The notes under the pieces were generated by a model. The model was not told where the DNA came from and ran no database searches. It saw only the letters and a list, made by a program, of their open reading frames with translations. Of a stretch of 64,000 nt of DNA, positions 24,420-37,577 are shown in pieces. Position 1 is the first letter of the stretch, and the number at the start of each line of letters is the position of its first letter. The stretch lies in contig JAZBRS010000049.1 of the NCBI GenBank assembly GCA_037176725.1, positions 35,828,001-35,892,000 on the forward strand. Direction: 5' to 3'. The stretch comes from Posidonia oceanica. Lineage: Eukaryota; Streptophyta; Magnoliopsida; Alismatales; Posidoniaceae. Both the position numbers and the translations under genes were made by a program.

Positions 24420-25800
24420 CATTAACCCTATTCTTTTTGAAATTTTCTCCATGAATTCTCTCGTGAAACCTCTTGTAAATGGATCAACTAGATTCTCCTA
24501 ACTTCTTACGTCGATCACCGTGATCACGTCCCTTTTGAAAAGACTAGAGTCATGTGTATGGTGGATCTGCATAGCCTTCTTCTATCCGCTGTACAAATCA
24601 TTACTAGCAGCTGTCGCAACCGCTTGATTGTCACAAGAGATAACAATACCCAACATTCTTTCTCTAAACGGTGGAAGACTAAATAGTAACTCCCTAAGAT
24701 ACTCTGCCTCCTCAGTTGTGGCTGCCAATGCATAAAACTCAAATTCCTTCTATCACAGCAGGGTAGCCAATAAAGTATAGAGCATAATGCATGGTTCCTT
24801 TAAGGTAAGCCATTATCCTCTATAGCAATCCAATGCTCCTCGCCAGGATTCTTAGTGAACCTGCTCAACATATTCACAGCAAATAGTACGTCTGGTCTAG
24901 TGCAATTCATTACATACATGAGACTTCCAACAACTTTGGAATACTCTAACTGTCGTACAGCTTTCCCATCATTTTCCTCTAACTTACGCACATAGTCATA
25001 CGACGTGTATACTATTACTAAATCAAAATACTTGTACTTCATAAGTACATTCACAGTTTAGTGAGACTGTGTTAAGGTGCATCCCTCTATAGTCCAAACT
25101 ATCTTGATCTCCAAGATCACATTTGCAAGTTCCATGTCCTTTATGTTGAATTTGGATGAAAGATTTTTTTTTATCTTTTGCAACCTCTATGTCAATACTA
25201 AAGATAAGTATATTATCCATATAAAGACATATGATGACCCCTCGTCTATCAGTAAATTTTGTGTAAACACACTTTTCAGCATTATTAACTTTGTAGCCAT
25301 TTGACTTGATCACTTTATCAAATTTCTCATGCCACATCGTGAGAGCTTGCTTCAGTCCATATAGAGATCTAACAAATTTACATACCTTTTGTTCTAGTCC
25401 CTTGACTATAAACTCTTTAGGCTGAATCATGTAAATTTCCTCAGTCAAGTCTCCATATAAGAATGCAATTTTTACATCCATCTAATGTATTACCATCTTC
25501 TGTATTGCAACCACTACAATCAATAAACGAATGATGAAAATACGAGCTATTGGAGAATAGGTATTGAAATAATCGATGCCTTCCTTTAACAACTAGCCTA
25601 GCTTTATACTTATCCACCGAATCATCAGCCAACATCTTCTTCTTGAAGATCCATTTGCAACCAATTTTGAACCATCAGATAGATCCACGGTAACACCTAC
25701 GTGTTGTTAGCCACTATTGAGTTGTACTCATTTTGGATTGTATCTCGCCAAAATGCTGCATCTTTGGACTGCATTGCTTCCTTATAGTCTACTAAACATA
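24420..25800 (-). pseudogene. Ty1/copia reverse transcriptase and RNase H remnant (copia-2)
   Basis: Minus-strand translations run in copia order. The RT start is [11 protein letters not shown] (about 25600), then MDVKIAFLYGDL, KFVRSLYGLKQA and the active-site box YMDN in place of YVDD (25190-25480). Further on come TRPDVLFAVNMLSRF (24870) and the RNase H parts EFYALAATTEEAEYLREL and DNQAVATAASND (24540-24740). Several stops and frame changes separate the parts. Gag, protease and integrase do not continue to the right; instead a plus-strand copia fragment follows (25843-26098). The element was Ty1/copia and is inactive. Confidence 0.85.
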
Positions 25801-25842
25801 AAGATTGAGAAATTAGAAACTCAACCAAGACAATAAATTATT

Positions 25843-26098
25843 GGATATGCTGAGAGTAATGATGCTCGAAGGTTTCTAGATTTAGAAACGAATTTCTTCA
25901 TTGAAGCTCCAAATGCAAAGTACTTCGAGGAGATGTTCATCAAAGACAAGAGTATCATCTTGCATGATTTTCTAGAAAATCTTTCTACGATAGAGAACGA
26001 TAATCCAGAATTTAACAATGAGTCAAAATCAATGAACGACGATGTCATACATGAGGTGGAGGAGTCACCAACCAAGCGAGCAAGAAAAGAGTAAACCT
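25843..26098 (+). pseudogene. Ty1/copia integrase-RT linker fragment, opposite orientation
   Basis: The plus strand reads GYAESNDARRFLDLE, NAKYFEEMF, then an acidic linker and SPTKRARKE, ending in a stop at 26092-26094. The sequence beyond resumes as RPDFITYSI. This is the copia integrase C-terminus and linker ('GYxxxxKxYRFxD...ARFFE') just before RT. It lies head-to-head with the minus-strand copia-2 remnant, so a second insertion or an inversion occurred here. Confidence 0.7.
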
Positions 26099-26129
26099 TT
26101 AGACCTGATTTTATCACTTATAGTATAGA

Positions 26130-28958
26130 AGATGATTCACAAAATTTCAAGCTATATATCTTGATTTATAGTGAAATTTTTGTATTGAACGGTAAATATG
26201 AAGAGATAAGGATCAGATCCAAGTTGGAAGATTGACATTTGGAATATTGATGGTAAGAAAGTAGGAAAAGAAGAACAAGAAAGGAGAGGATATTTGTTTG
26301 CGGTAGATAGCTAAGTAACATCAATCAATCATTCCATATCATATCACTCGATCTCCATGTTAATCCAATCTCACATGTGCGCCGTTGAATCATTGCCAGT
26401 ATGAATGGACATTTAGAACAGTATGCATACATGGTTTTCTATTTGCGGATGCCTGTAAAGAGCATCTTGTTTTGGTTTGATGTTTAGTGTCTCTCCTGAC
26501 CCCTTTCTGCCACTAGTTTAAGGAGATAGGTGTGTATGGATAACCACTAAGTTAGGCGAGCGGTTAACTTCTAAAGTCTGAACCCTTGCTAGACTTTAAT
26601 TAATCAGTTGATTGCTTGACTTAATTAATCCATATCTCGAAATTTTAATTTGTTTATGATAGTACACATTGTACAGTTTCTCTGACCAAGCATGATTGGA
26701 GTAGAAATATTGACTGGGGTTCTGGTAAGGGGCTTGCAAGTCAATTCAGCGAACCCTCGAACAAATATTTTCGTTAACGCATGTGGTTAGCTCATCACAT
26801 CATTTAAGTGATTTAAACACATCAGCTTATATAGTTTCAAGTTGCAAAAGTGAACATATATAATATAAGAATTCTCTCCACCTTTCAGGTGAAAATTGGA
26901 TGGATGAGTGTTGAATTCTGCTAAGTGATTGACATGAGCAAGAAAGAGAAGTTCACTTCCAATAATCGTCAAGTATGTTGGACATTGAATATTCTGTAAT
27001 TTTTTGTTATTTAGTAGTGATATCTATAGTCAAATATATATAAATAGATATTCCTACTGTTTTCAAAATAAAAAGAATGTACTTTATATCGTGGAAAATT
27101 GTGAAAAATCTTATTTTTATGTTTGGAACAGAGATGTTATTTATGTTAGACTGCTACCTAAATCATAGACCTTAACAATAGACATGAGTGATGTCTCATC
27201 TTTCTGATGGTATGTGATTGCATTTTTTTAAGGTTATTCTCTATATATTTACCTACCCTGAGGAAAATGACAGGAAGAAATACATCATCTTTTTATCTTT
27301 TCAATTGAAACCTTTAGGCTTGATCTAGATAACTTTTAACCTTTTTGCAGAACGTTTTACTTTGATGACCTAATGTGTATTCATCTTTCCTATTTACATG
27401 TTACGGATCATATCAGATATAGATAGTGTCATTGTCCCAAATTCTAAATGAACCCTGCCAATGCATAACCTCCATCAGCGATGGCACCACGGCGGCGAGA
27501 AAAAAAAATTGGATCCTACCATAATACACGGAAAATAGAAAGATTTCTACAAGTTACATGTTTCGTCATCGTAAAATCGTCAAGTGTAAATATGTCGGAT
27601 ACCTGTAACTCGATTGTGAAATAGTCTCTCTTCGAAAGACTATTTTTTTTTTTTTTGTATAGCGAAATCAAAAGTAATTATAAACTGTAGGTCAAAAAAA
27701 ATTATGAAATGGAATTAATTTCAAGCGAAAAAGTTGGAATATTCTAGGAGACAGTAATTGAAATAGTTTCAAGCATGAATTCTGGTTGAAGAACGCAACG
27801 TCCTTGAGATGAAATAGAAAATCATAAAGCCGCTGGATCAATAAAGTTTTGTGTCATTACGAAAGTTTCTGTCAAAAAAAAAAAAAATTGCCAAATCATG
27901 TATATACCACAGACCCTCATGATACTGGTATCTACTTTCTTAAATGTATGTTGTATGCACCATTATAAAGAATATTTTAGGTACATATGCTTTGTTTGGC
28001 GTGGCCGACCATGGTATATATATATATTCCGACGACGGTTTGTTGATGGGTTTAGTTGCAGGTCAGTGCAAACAACAGCATGTGGGAAGAAACCAAAAGA
28101 GACTTTGACTCTATTAGGATATATAGAAAGGGCTTTAATGTTGGGTTAAATATTTTATTTGTTTAAAATTATTTATTTAGTTTTAAATTAATTTTCTTTA
28201 CTAATGCTCGTAGGAGTCCCAACCTTCTATACGTCGACATTGAAATTTTACCACTTTTCAAATAGGTTGCAGACTTTAGTTTTAAATTAATGAATAGCTC
28301 ACAGGAGAATTAGATCAGTTAGAGATCTACTTAAACATTTTATTCAATTGCTTTTCTAATTCCTTGGAGATCTACTTAAACATTAATTTTGTTCATAACA
28401 TCCAATTTTGTTCAGTCTTCTTCTTCTTCTTGATTTTAATTCTTTCTACACAGAAGGAGGACGTCGAAAGCTCTATCAAATGCGCTATGCACAATAGCAA
28501 CTCAAGACATACAAGAGAATAGGTGGACTCACGATGAGTCCAAAAAATTGAAGAACCAATTTCTTCCCTTTTTATCCTTTTTACGGATCGCTATACACCC
28601 ATTATCCTGGGCCTGACGAAGTTATGGGTCGGACCCTCTACGAAGCCCACTAGATCGACGTAAAATGCAGCCCATTCAATAGCAGCGCAACCTCTTGCAA
28701 GGTCTAGTTTGTTATTAGTTTGTTAATCAATAACTTAATAACGAAATTCAAATGCACTTTCGTGAATGTGAATACCAGAGCTCAAACCCCACTGCAATAC
28801 CAACATGAATTTCTGATCAATGTGAATATTTCCTCCTCCTCCTCCTCCTCCGTGAGAATATCAGAGTTAGAACCCAACCAATGTGAATGTTGGGAGAATC
28901 TTCTTCGGTTCCACCTTCGTGAGGACTTTCTTCTCCACCTACATATGGAGTTTTATGT
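26130..28958. other. No gene found (AT-rich intergenic)
   Basis: Nearly 2.8 kb of AT-rich DNA with homopolymer tracts (for example T at 27644-27656 and A at 27876-27887) and a short TA microsatellite at 28015-28025. A (TCC)n run lies at 28830-28850. No coding frame resembles a known family. Confidence 0.55.
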
Positions 28959-28966
28959 ATTCTAAG

Positions 28967-29486
28967 TAGAGTGCAAATGGATATGAAATATCCGTCCCGT
29001 ATCCGTATTTGTATGTATTTTTTAGAATATATGGATTATCCGTATCCATTTCGAATAAATACAGATACACATATAGATATTATTTTTCAAATCTTTTATA
29101 ATATTTGATCTGTATCCGTTATTTGTAGTATATCCATATTACAACTAATATATTATTTGATTTAATTGTAATATATATATAATATATAATGCCCCTTATA
29201 TATAATTTACTAATTTTCATATGATTAATTATGTAAAATATATTTACTTGCATATATTTCAAGCTTTAGACATAAAAAATTCTTGGTGTTCTACTATATT
29301 TATTTTTTTATCTTGTTTGTTCATCAAATATTTTTATCATATCCATATTTGTATTCATTTTTTAAGGATATTGATATATACTATTTCATATCTGGATGAT
29401 ATACGTATCCGTATCCATACTTCAAAAATGGATATAGATATGGTAAAATCCACATTTGAACTGTATCTGATCCGTTTACACTCTTA
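28967..29486. mobile_element. hAT-type MITE, 520 bp, family copy 2
   Basis: The termini are TAGAGTGCAAATGGAT and, inverted, TAAGAGTGTAAACGGAT. The flanks ATTCTAAG (28959-28966) and ATTCCAAG (29487-29494) are an 8-bp duplication with one mismatch. It aligns along its length with 11299-11817. It lies about 340 bp upstream of the first possible UBA5 start codon. Confidence 0.85.
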
Positions 29487-29494
29487 ATTCCAAG

Positions 29495-29880
29495 ACATGA
29501 ATTTATGATGTCTTGAATAATATGAAATTCGTGCATGAGCTCATAGTTCAATTAGTTGCATTGTCTCCTCACATTTGAGGAGACTAGAATTTGATGGCGA
29601 ATCAAGAATTTGAATCTCATCCAATGTTGATAATAGATTACTGGTGAGATTTTCAAGACCTCTCTCTCCATTTACATTTTCATCCAAAAAAGAAAGAAAA
29701 GAATAACATACAATTCTTAAGAAGCATAGCTTTCTAAAGACGCCAACAATTTTACGTAGGAAGAAGCCTAAACCGGAATGGGCTGAAACCCAGTTTAAGA
29801 ATTCCCAATCTCTGTTACCACCCAAAATGGGCCGAGAAAGACAGAAATTGTCGGCGTTTGTGGGGAAGAAGAGTGGGAAA
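29495..29880 (+). promoter_or_regulatory. UBA5 upstream region
   Basis: This short region between the MITE and UBA5 must hold the core promoter and 5' leader. I see no clear TATA box near the start. An in-frame upstream ATG at 29827-29829 would add 18 residues (beginning MGRERQKLS) to the UBA5 N-terminus. The ATG at 29881 is preferred because it gives the N-terminus (MEEEL) and total length of known plant UBA5. Confidence 0.4.
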
Positions 29881-32800
29881 ATGGAGGAAGAACTGAGAGC
29901 AATGGCGGAAGATCTTGAGGCCTTCAAACGATCCCTGACGGACCCCAAACACGTCGGTTTCGTTTCTCAGGTACTCCAATTCGACTGTTTCTGCTAGAAT
30001 TCTATTCGGCTTATCTGCAATCATGGTCCAATTACTAATCGTGCTTATCGTCGGTCTAGACGTAGGAGATCTGAAAGTGGAGGGACGGATCTGTTTGATG
30101 TGGTTCCGTTTTAGTTGTTCTTAATTGTTGTTTGATGGGGGTGAGAACACGGTCTCGCTGTTAATTGCAGCAACTCAAAGCTGATTACTTTCCGCTAGGT
30201 TTTATTTATATGGTTCTTATTTTGTTTGCGACATTCTTTGGTCGGAGAAGTCTTGGTCCCAAATGTGGCCACATTGTTATCGATTCCCATTTTTTCACCA
30301 TGCATGATTTCTGTGCGTTCTCTGTCTCACCTCCTTACGATTCCCACTGTTTTTCTTGTTTTACTATGATGTTTTTCAGATTTTTCTAGTTCACATTTTT
30401 GCTGATGATTGATTTATTTATAATCTTTACGGGCTTTCGAGACTATTCTTATTTTGTTTTATAGCTGCAACGGCGTGCTGAGAAAATTACAAGCCTAACA
30501 AATTCCACGTCATCTAGAAGAAGCAAAGTGAAGGTTTGTATATACTCTTAAAAGCTTGTTCTTGCTACTCAGTGACCTGATTTAGTACTTAACGATTTTC
30601 TGCAATGCCTGATTAGTGCTGAACATTATAGATATGATCATCGTGTTTTGGGGTTGGTACAGGACATGAGTGTTGAAGTGGTGGATAGTAATCCATACAG
30701 TAGGCTTATGGCTCTTCAGCGCATGGGCATTGTTGAGGACTATGAGAGGATACGTAATTTCTCTATTGCTATTGTGGTGCGTATATTTTGTCCTCTTGTT
30801 TCTGCAGATGTCTAGGTGTCTTTATTGTTGTATTCTCTACGTGTACAGTATCTATATCAACTGCTATCCTTATGTTTGAATTTTGAATAGAACTAACTAT
30901 TTAAATTTGATTTGTTTTATGATGCTTTAGTTTCTGAAATGCTGTGGAGACACGTGTCTTAGGTTGTGTCTCTTCATTGCATAGGGAATAGGTGGTGTGG
31001 GAAGTGTTGCCGCTGAGATGCTAACAAGATGTGGCATTGGTCGTCTTTTATTGTATGACTATGACACAGTGGAATTGGCAAATATGAATAGGTTATTCTT
31101 TCGTCCAGATCAGGTATGCTATCTTGTATCTCTTTTTCTATTGTTGATTAAGGTGACTCTGTTGGTTGGTAGCATTTTACAGCATGACATGGTTACACTT
31201 TTTTTTTTCTGGACTAAAATTTTCCATTGTTTGGTTGTAATTAACATACATGTAACAACTTTGTGTTCCTAGCCATTTGAGATTCCTTCCTTTTTGACAT
31301 TATATATTTCAAAAAACCTTCCCTTGTTCACTAATTATTCAAATTTCAGGTTGGTATGACCAAGACAGATGCTGCCATGCAGACCCTGTCAGATATAAAT
31401 CCGGATGTAATTCTAGAGGTAGGCATTTAAAGAGTAAGAAGAACTACTGCTTTATGAATTATGATACACATTTCACTGGTCCTGTGATTGTCATAGCATT
31501 CTCCTAGCAATGAGCCCTATAAAGGAATCATGGTTTTACCTTTTATATAAATTGCTCCATTTTGCATGCTTTATACTTTGTGTTTTGGAAACAAAAAGTT
31601 GCATGATTATTAGCATCTTTTCATTCCAGATGGATTCGTTCATCCTGAAAAGGAAAAAAAAACAATGTTGTGTTTACTCCTACCATCACTTGATTCTACA
31701 GAAACACATGCAACGCAAGTTATTATTTTCCATTAACAGAATTCATTTATTACTTGAACTAATTATCAATTTTCCTTTGTGTTTCTTCAGAGTTACTCTT
31801 TAAATATTACAACGGTGAAGGGTTTTGAAATGTTTTTGAAGAGTCTGACAAGCCAGAAGGCACATTCAAGTATGCATAGTAATGGAGTTGATCTTGTATT
31901 GAGCTGTGTAGATAATTATGAAGCTCGAATGGTGGTGAACCAGGTATTTACTAAGATGACATGAATGTTGTTTGGGAATTGGTTCACTTTCTTTCTGCAA
32001 TAGTAAAGAAAATATTGACTGTTTTTAAAAGGAAAAATTATGTAATGACAATTGACAAATACATATTTACTGTCTTGAAATTTTTATTGACTTGCATGTC
32101 TATTATTTGTTATCGAGTATTTTCATAGTCCATTGTATAGGCTGATTACTGTGATTTGCAATCAATTCATCTTAAGTTTAATAGAAATTCTCAGCCATCA
32201 AATTCTTCTCAACCCATATCTGATAAAGATGTTCATATTCAGGCTTGCAACGAGATCAACTTGATATGGATGGAATCCGGTAAGCCAAAGTTTCTTCCGT
32301 ATCTTTGATCTATACCTTTGCAGGCAACTACAAGACCAACTTGTTTGAACATATCCTGAATTTGATGGATCTGTTCAGTGTTGCCTTTAATTATGAGTTA
32401 TGATTTCAACTTCTGTCACTCTTTACTGGGTCAATAGAGGTTAAGGAATTTTTGGTTTAGTTTGATTGATATACGCAATTATGTAATACATATTCTTGAA
32501 ATTCTTCGATTGCATACATATCTGAACTTTGGCTTTCATATTTGGATATGCCTTATACAGTGCCTTCTTTATGTGTATTTCTTTTATCTGTTTCTTGAAG
32601 CATTATCAATGGAAGTTACATGGATTATCTTGATGACAGGTGTATCAGAGGATGCTGTTTCAGGTCACATACAATTGCTGGTTCCTGGAGAAACTGCTTG
32701 TTTTGCATGTGTTCCTCCATTAGTATGTTTCCACTTCATCTTTTTTATTATCTCAATTGTACTAGAAAGTGGCAAAATTATGTATATGTCGGCATTTGGA

Positions 32801-35800
32801 TTGTTGTCATTTACCTGTGCTTTATATAGTAGTCTTGGTTTACCATTATTTTGTAGCCATTTGTCCAATAAACTTGATGTAAACCATCCTATTGAAGTTC
32901 TGATCTCTCATGATATATTTCTTAATTTTCATAAATCATGACTGCAAATTTTTCTCAGGTTGTAGCCTCTGGAGTCGATGAGAGGACTCTTAAAAGGGAA
33001 GGGGTTTGCGCTGCCTCTTTGCCAACTACGATGGTGAGGATATTCTTATCATTGTAAGGATGGATATAGATCTCGTGACTTAAACGGCATTAGATGCTTT
33101 GGATTTTTATTGGCATTGATATTTCAGCACGATTTATCCACAAGATTTTGTTAATACATCAGATCTCTGTCCTTCTGTATCCAATTGTTATATCATTCGT
33201 GCTGCCATTGGTTTGTCATTTCATGATGAACTTCTGCAGATCTCTATAATTTCCAAATGTTGACCATTTTCAGCTTGACTTCCAATATAATTTCAAAACC
33301 TATCATGGATATTATTTTTATTAGTAAAATCATCTATGGCTAGCATTGTTCATAATGGGACATTGACTGGTAAAACAAGTGGAAGAAATTAATTTTCAAA
33401 TTACTGGTGATATCCTTACTGCAGCTTGATTCAGCTGCATGGAATAATTTGTAAAATACAGTGCCTACTGTCATATCATTCATATTGTCATGGCTTTGTC
33501 GTTTTATGATGAACTTTTGCAGATCTCTATAATTACCAAATGCAAACGTTCAACATAATTTCAAAACCTATCATGGATGTTATTTTTATTTGTAAAATCA
33601 TCCCTGGCTAGCACTATTCATGGTGGGAAATTGACTACTAAAACAAGTGTAAGAAATCATTTTTCCAATTATTGGTGATATCCTTAATGCAGCTTGATTT
33701 AGCTGCATGGAATAATCTAAAAAATACAGTACCTATTCCTTATCTTTGCATTGCAAAATGCACTATATATATATGATCTTTGTGAAACTATTGAAGTAAT
33801 GTTGTAATTAGATATACCTTTTTAAGGATTTGGAATAAGTGCAAATTTTTTCATGTGATTTTTTATGGAATCCTAAATCTCCTATGCATTATATCCTGCA
33901 TGACATCCTGTCCTCCATAGGTGCAATGTGCTGTTTGTTGTTTGTATAATGTTTTTTGTTTTTTCTCGGAAGAATCTATTTGAATATAACATAATGGGGC
34001 CCCAGCTGTTTGCTGTTAGTTAAATATGTTTAGTTGATAGAGGTCATTGGACTCAGATAGTTAAGCTGATGAGTATTTTAGAGGTGTGATGTTAAGAGAG
34101 GTCTGATCATCATTGCTTGCTTAAATAAATATTGAATGCCTCTAATCACCAAAGATATTTGACAATCATGGTTGTGTTATCATATTTAGTAAAAGCTTCA
34201 TATATGAAGTACGAACATAAAATTGAGACTAATAATTGGGTTTATCATATCTAGCAGATGGGTCATGTATCGTATAATGTTTCTAGAGACCTTTATATGT
34301 GTTAGATAATTGATTTGGTTGTTAAAATATAGAAACTAGTGCTATTTAGTGGCGGGAATTATATGTTTCTGCATTATTATTTCTTAAAACTCTGAAGAAG
34401 AATGATCATCCAGTTCTATTTCCAAGGGGCATTTACATTCTAATAGAAGAAAAATAAGCACATCTTCTGTGAGAAGGTGCGTCAGACAACAACAAAAGTG
34501 GGTTTGGCTTTAGTCAGATTGTGAAGAAACTGAAGATCTAAATTGGATTTGTAGATGGTCAATGTCCTGCACATTATTTAGTTTTTATACAGTCAAGATG
34601 GTAACATCTATTGATTACAAAAGAGGAATTACCCATGACCTGCTACAATAGGATGCTTTGCTGCTCAGACATGTAATAACTAGAAGGTTATTAGTGACGA
34701 TCTGCAGGGAATTACCCATAACTAGCATTGTCATTGTTGGATAAGATTAGGCAATAGCGTAAAGACTCTGGGTGTTAGAGTTAGAATGAGGTAGTCTGTT
34801 GGTTATTATCAACTAATCTGGTATGTTTATATCTCCTTGATTATTTAAAATATTGTTTGGTTGACACCTAGGAGGTGTCACTGTTACAATCAAATTGCCT
34901 TTGTTTCCTTTTCTTTCTTGCTCACCTTTTCCCCTTCTGAATTTTGATGCTGCTTGAATTGCATATTTTCTTTCTTTCAGTACATCTGACCTACTACATT
35001 GTAGAGGAGAGAGTATATCTCGTCCGTAAAGAGGATACCATATTTTCATATAACAGAATAAGAAAACCTAAGAGTTTTAGCCCCCTCAAAATCTATATCC
35101 ACCAGAAAATATTTAAACAGCAATAGTTATAAGTCTGAGGATAATTGTCACTATTCTATTTCAGTCTTTTATATTGTTTCTCCTTTATTTCTAGACAGTT
35201 TATTTTCTATGTTCTTGTTACTTGTTAGTAACTTCATTGGATGGTGTACAATCTTTACTAGAGATGGTCTGCACGTTATGTTCGGTGAGTGATTTTCTAA
35301 CAGGCTGTTATTGGATTGATATTCCAGGGGGTTGTTGCTGGTTTACTTGTTCAAAATGCACTCAAGTTTTTGTTGAACTTTGGGCAAGTTTCTCCTTACT
35401 TGGTAATTTTACCTCTACATTATCCTGCTTCTTTTTATTTAAGATTACAACATTATGTCTTTGACAGAATATAAATAATTGGTAAATCAGTGATGACAGT
35501 TTCTCTTTTAAAATTTTCCACATATTCTTGTGATTGCAAATTAGTATCTCAATATGCTCATTATACTTATATATAGCAACATTTAAACTTTCTTTTCTAT
35601 CACATCTAAACTTTGCATTATCAGCTCAGAAGTATCACAATAAAATGATGGATGCATCTATATTTCTAGCTTCATTGTGTTTTTACAAAATGATTTATAG
35701 AAAATGCATATGTTCGACATAAGTGTAGACAAAAGTATACATGCTATGCACTATTGAACACTACTTATTTGTAATGGTTTAATATGATATTTGTCTAATA

Positions 35801-37577
35801 TCAGGGATACAATTCACTCAAAGACTTTTTCCCAACCATGGAAATGAAACCTAATCCACAGTGCTCAAACCTTTCATGTATTGAACGACAGGTTTGCTAG
35901 TTTCTGCGCAATGGTTTATTAATTGTCATTGAGATTAACAGTTTGCATCTGCCATCAATTATTAACGTTGACCGATTCACTTTCCAGAAGGAATATATGT
36001 CCAGAAAACCAGAAAGAGATGCAGCAGCCAAGGCAAAGATGGAAGCCGAAAGATCATCAAAGATAGAAACTCCTGTTCATCTGGATAATGAGTGGAATAT
36101 TAGGTAACTACTTTGTATGGGGATTCAATATTTTACTGCACTTCATTAACCCCTTTCATTTCAATTTTTTGTCAGGTGTTGTTGTGAAGGAATTGTTTTG
36201 TCTTAATTCTATGCTTTTTCTGCAATCTGTTTTAGATTTTCAATTTGTCTCATTAGTACTACTCATGGCAAAAGGTGGTTTTGTTTATATCTGTACTATA
36301 CATCTGTACTATAACTGAGTTGCACTAAGTGGTTTCATAATGATATAATTATATTTCTTTCTGCAGCATTGTTGATGACGACGCTGATGAATATAAGGTT
36401 AAAGGATCAAATATCTCTAGTTCAGGTAACTTTGTAGTCTATATTATATGATTGTATTTTAGTCCTTCATTAGTGTTTGAAAGGTTAACAAACTGATGCA
36501 TTTTCGTAAGCTGACAAGATCTTGAGCTTTATTATTGCTGTCAAGGCACCAAGACGACCACAGTGCAGCTAGAGCACTATGATGTTTAGACTCTTACCTT
36601 TTCCTTGGTCCTTAATCCTTAGAAAAAACAATATTTCCCTATAGAAAACATTAGTATGATCTAATATTAGTTTCTGCTTCAATCCAATATTTCCCTATAA
36701 ACATTAAATTAAATAGTACAACACAAAAAGTGTGTAAACATCAAATTAAATAATACAATGCCAAATATCATTTTGTAACATTATCTACATCAAGAGTAAG
36801 CCAGGAAGCACAAATTAAAGAACAGCTTTGTGCATGTAATATTAATATACCCCTTATTTATGATACACTGGTGCGACAGGGTGGATCAAATATCAAGCTA
36901 TCATAGCCCGTAATCCCCTATAGACAAGCATTATTACCTACATATGTGGATACATCAAAAACAAAATTTAATAACACCCCTGAAAGTAGTGTTGTGTATT
37001 CAAGGAAATTGCAAACACAACAAGCTAAAAATTCAAGGAAATTACATAATATTAATGTATTAGTGGAGCTAAAATACGATAAAATAGACAATTCGGCAGC
37101 AAAATAGCTTCATTGCAGTTTTATGACATTCTAGGAAAAAGATAAATGATATATTCAATTTGTCTCGTGGTTTTTTAGGTTGTTATTATTCCATCCCCTT
37201 TGAAACATGAAAAAATAAAATAAATTAAAACTCATGATTCAAGATTGCTATTTATTCAGCAAAATTCTTGTTTCTGTTTGATCATCTGAATGTTTGCTTT
37301 GCTCTTGCCTCACATGTTTCAGAATTTGTAGTGCTAGTTGTATGTGCACAGTTTTCTTTTTAGTATAACTCTACATCATTTACATAATAGTTGTGTTTAT
37401 ACCATCTTTTAGGATCTCATGTGAACCTGTTTTGCAGATATGCTGCCAGAAGGTCTAGTTCACGAACTCCCAACAGCGGATGCTTGTGAAAAGTCACCTG
37501 TTATGGAAGATCATGGTACTATTCCTGATGATCTTGAGGATCTGCGAAAGCAATTGGATGTTTTAAATGCAGTATGA
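29881..37577 (+). CDS. UBA5: UBA5, ubiquitin-like modifier-activating enzyme 5 (UFM1 E1)
   Basis: E1 enzyme that adenylates UFM1 with ATP, carries it as a cysteine thioester and passes it to UFC1 (cytosol/ER UFMylation). Fourteen coding exons: 29881-29970, 30465-30533, 30663-30776, 30985-31113, 31350-31418, 31791-31943, 32243-32279, 32640-32722, 32959-33033, 35328-35402, 35805-35891, 35988-36103, 36367-36425, 37438-37577. All introns are GT-AG and all phases agree. The sum is 1296 nt, 431 residues, the usual plant length. Seen: N-terminal coiled segment; nucleotide-binding GIGGVG (92-97); [12 protein letters not shown]; zinc cysteines C241/C244 (CFAC) and C318/C323; predicted catalytic C265 in [14 protein letters not shown]1-interacting/LIR-type motif EWNI (W363, I365); C-terminal EDLRKQL segment as in the UFC1-binding tail. 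Nothing key is missing, so it looks functional. Intron 9 (2294 bp) holds a tandem duplication. Confidence 0.97.
33186..33736. repeat. Tandem duplication of about 280 bp within UBA5 intron 9
   Basis: 33186-33468 and 33469-33736 align end to end. Shared phrases include 'gatgaact.ctgcagatctctataa', 'aatttcaaaacctatcatgga' and 'ctgcatggaataat'. The copies are clearly diverged, so the duplication is not recent. It does not touch the splice sites. Confidence 0.85.

Noticed and set aside
32462..32941. 159-codon plus-strand frame inside UBA5
   Set aside because: It runs through introns 7 and 8; only the exon 8 part is protein-coding, with clear splice sites on both sides.
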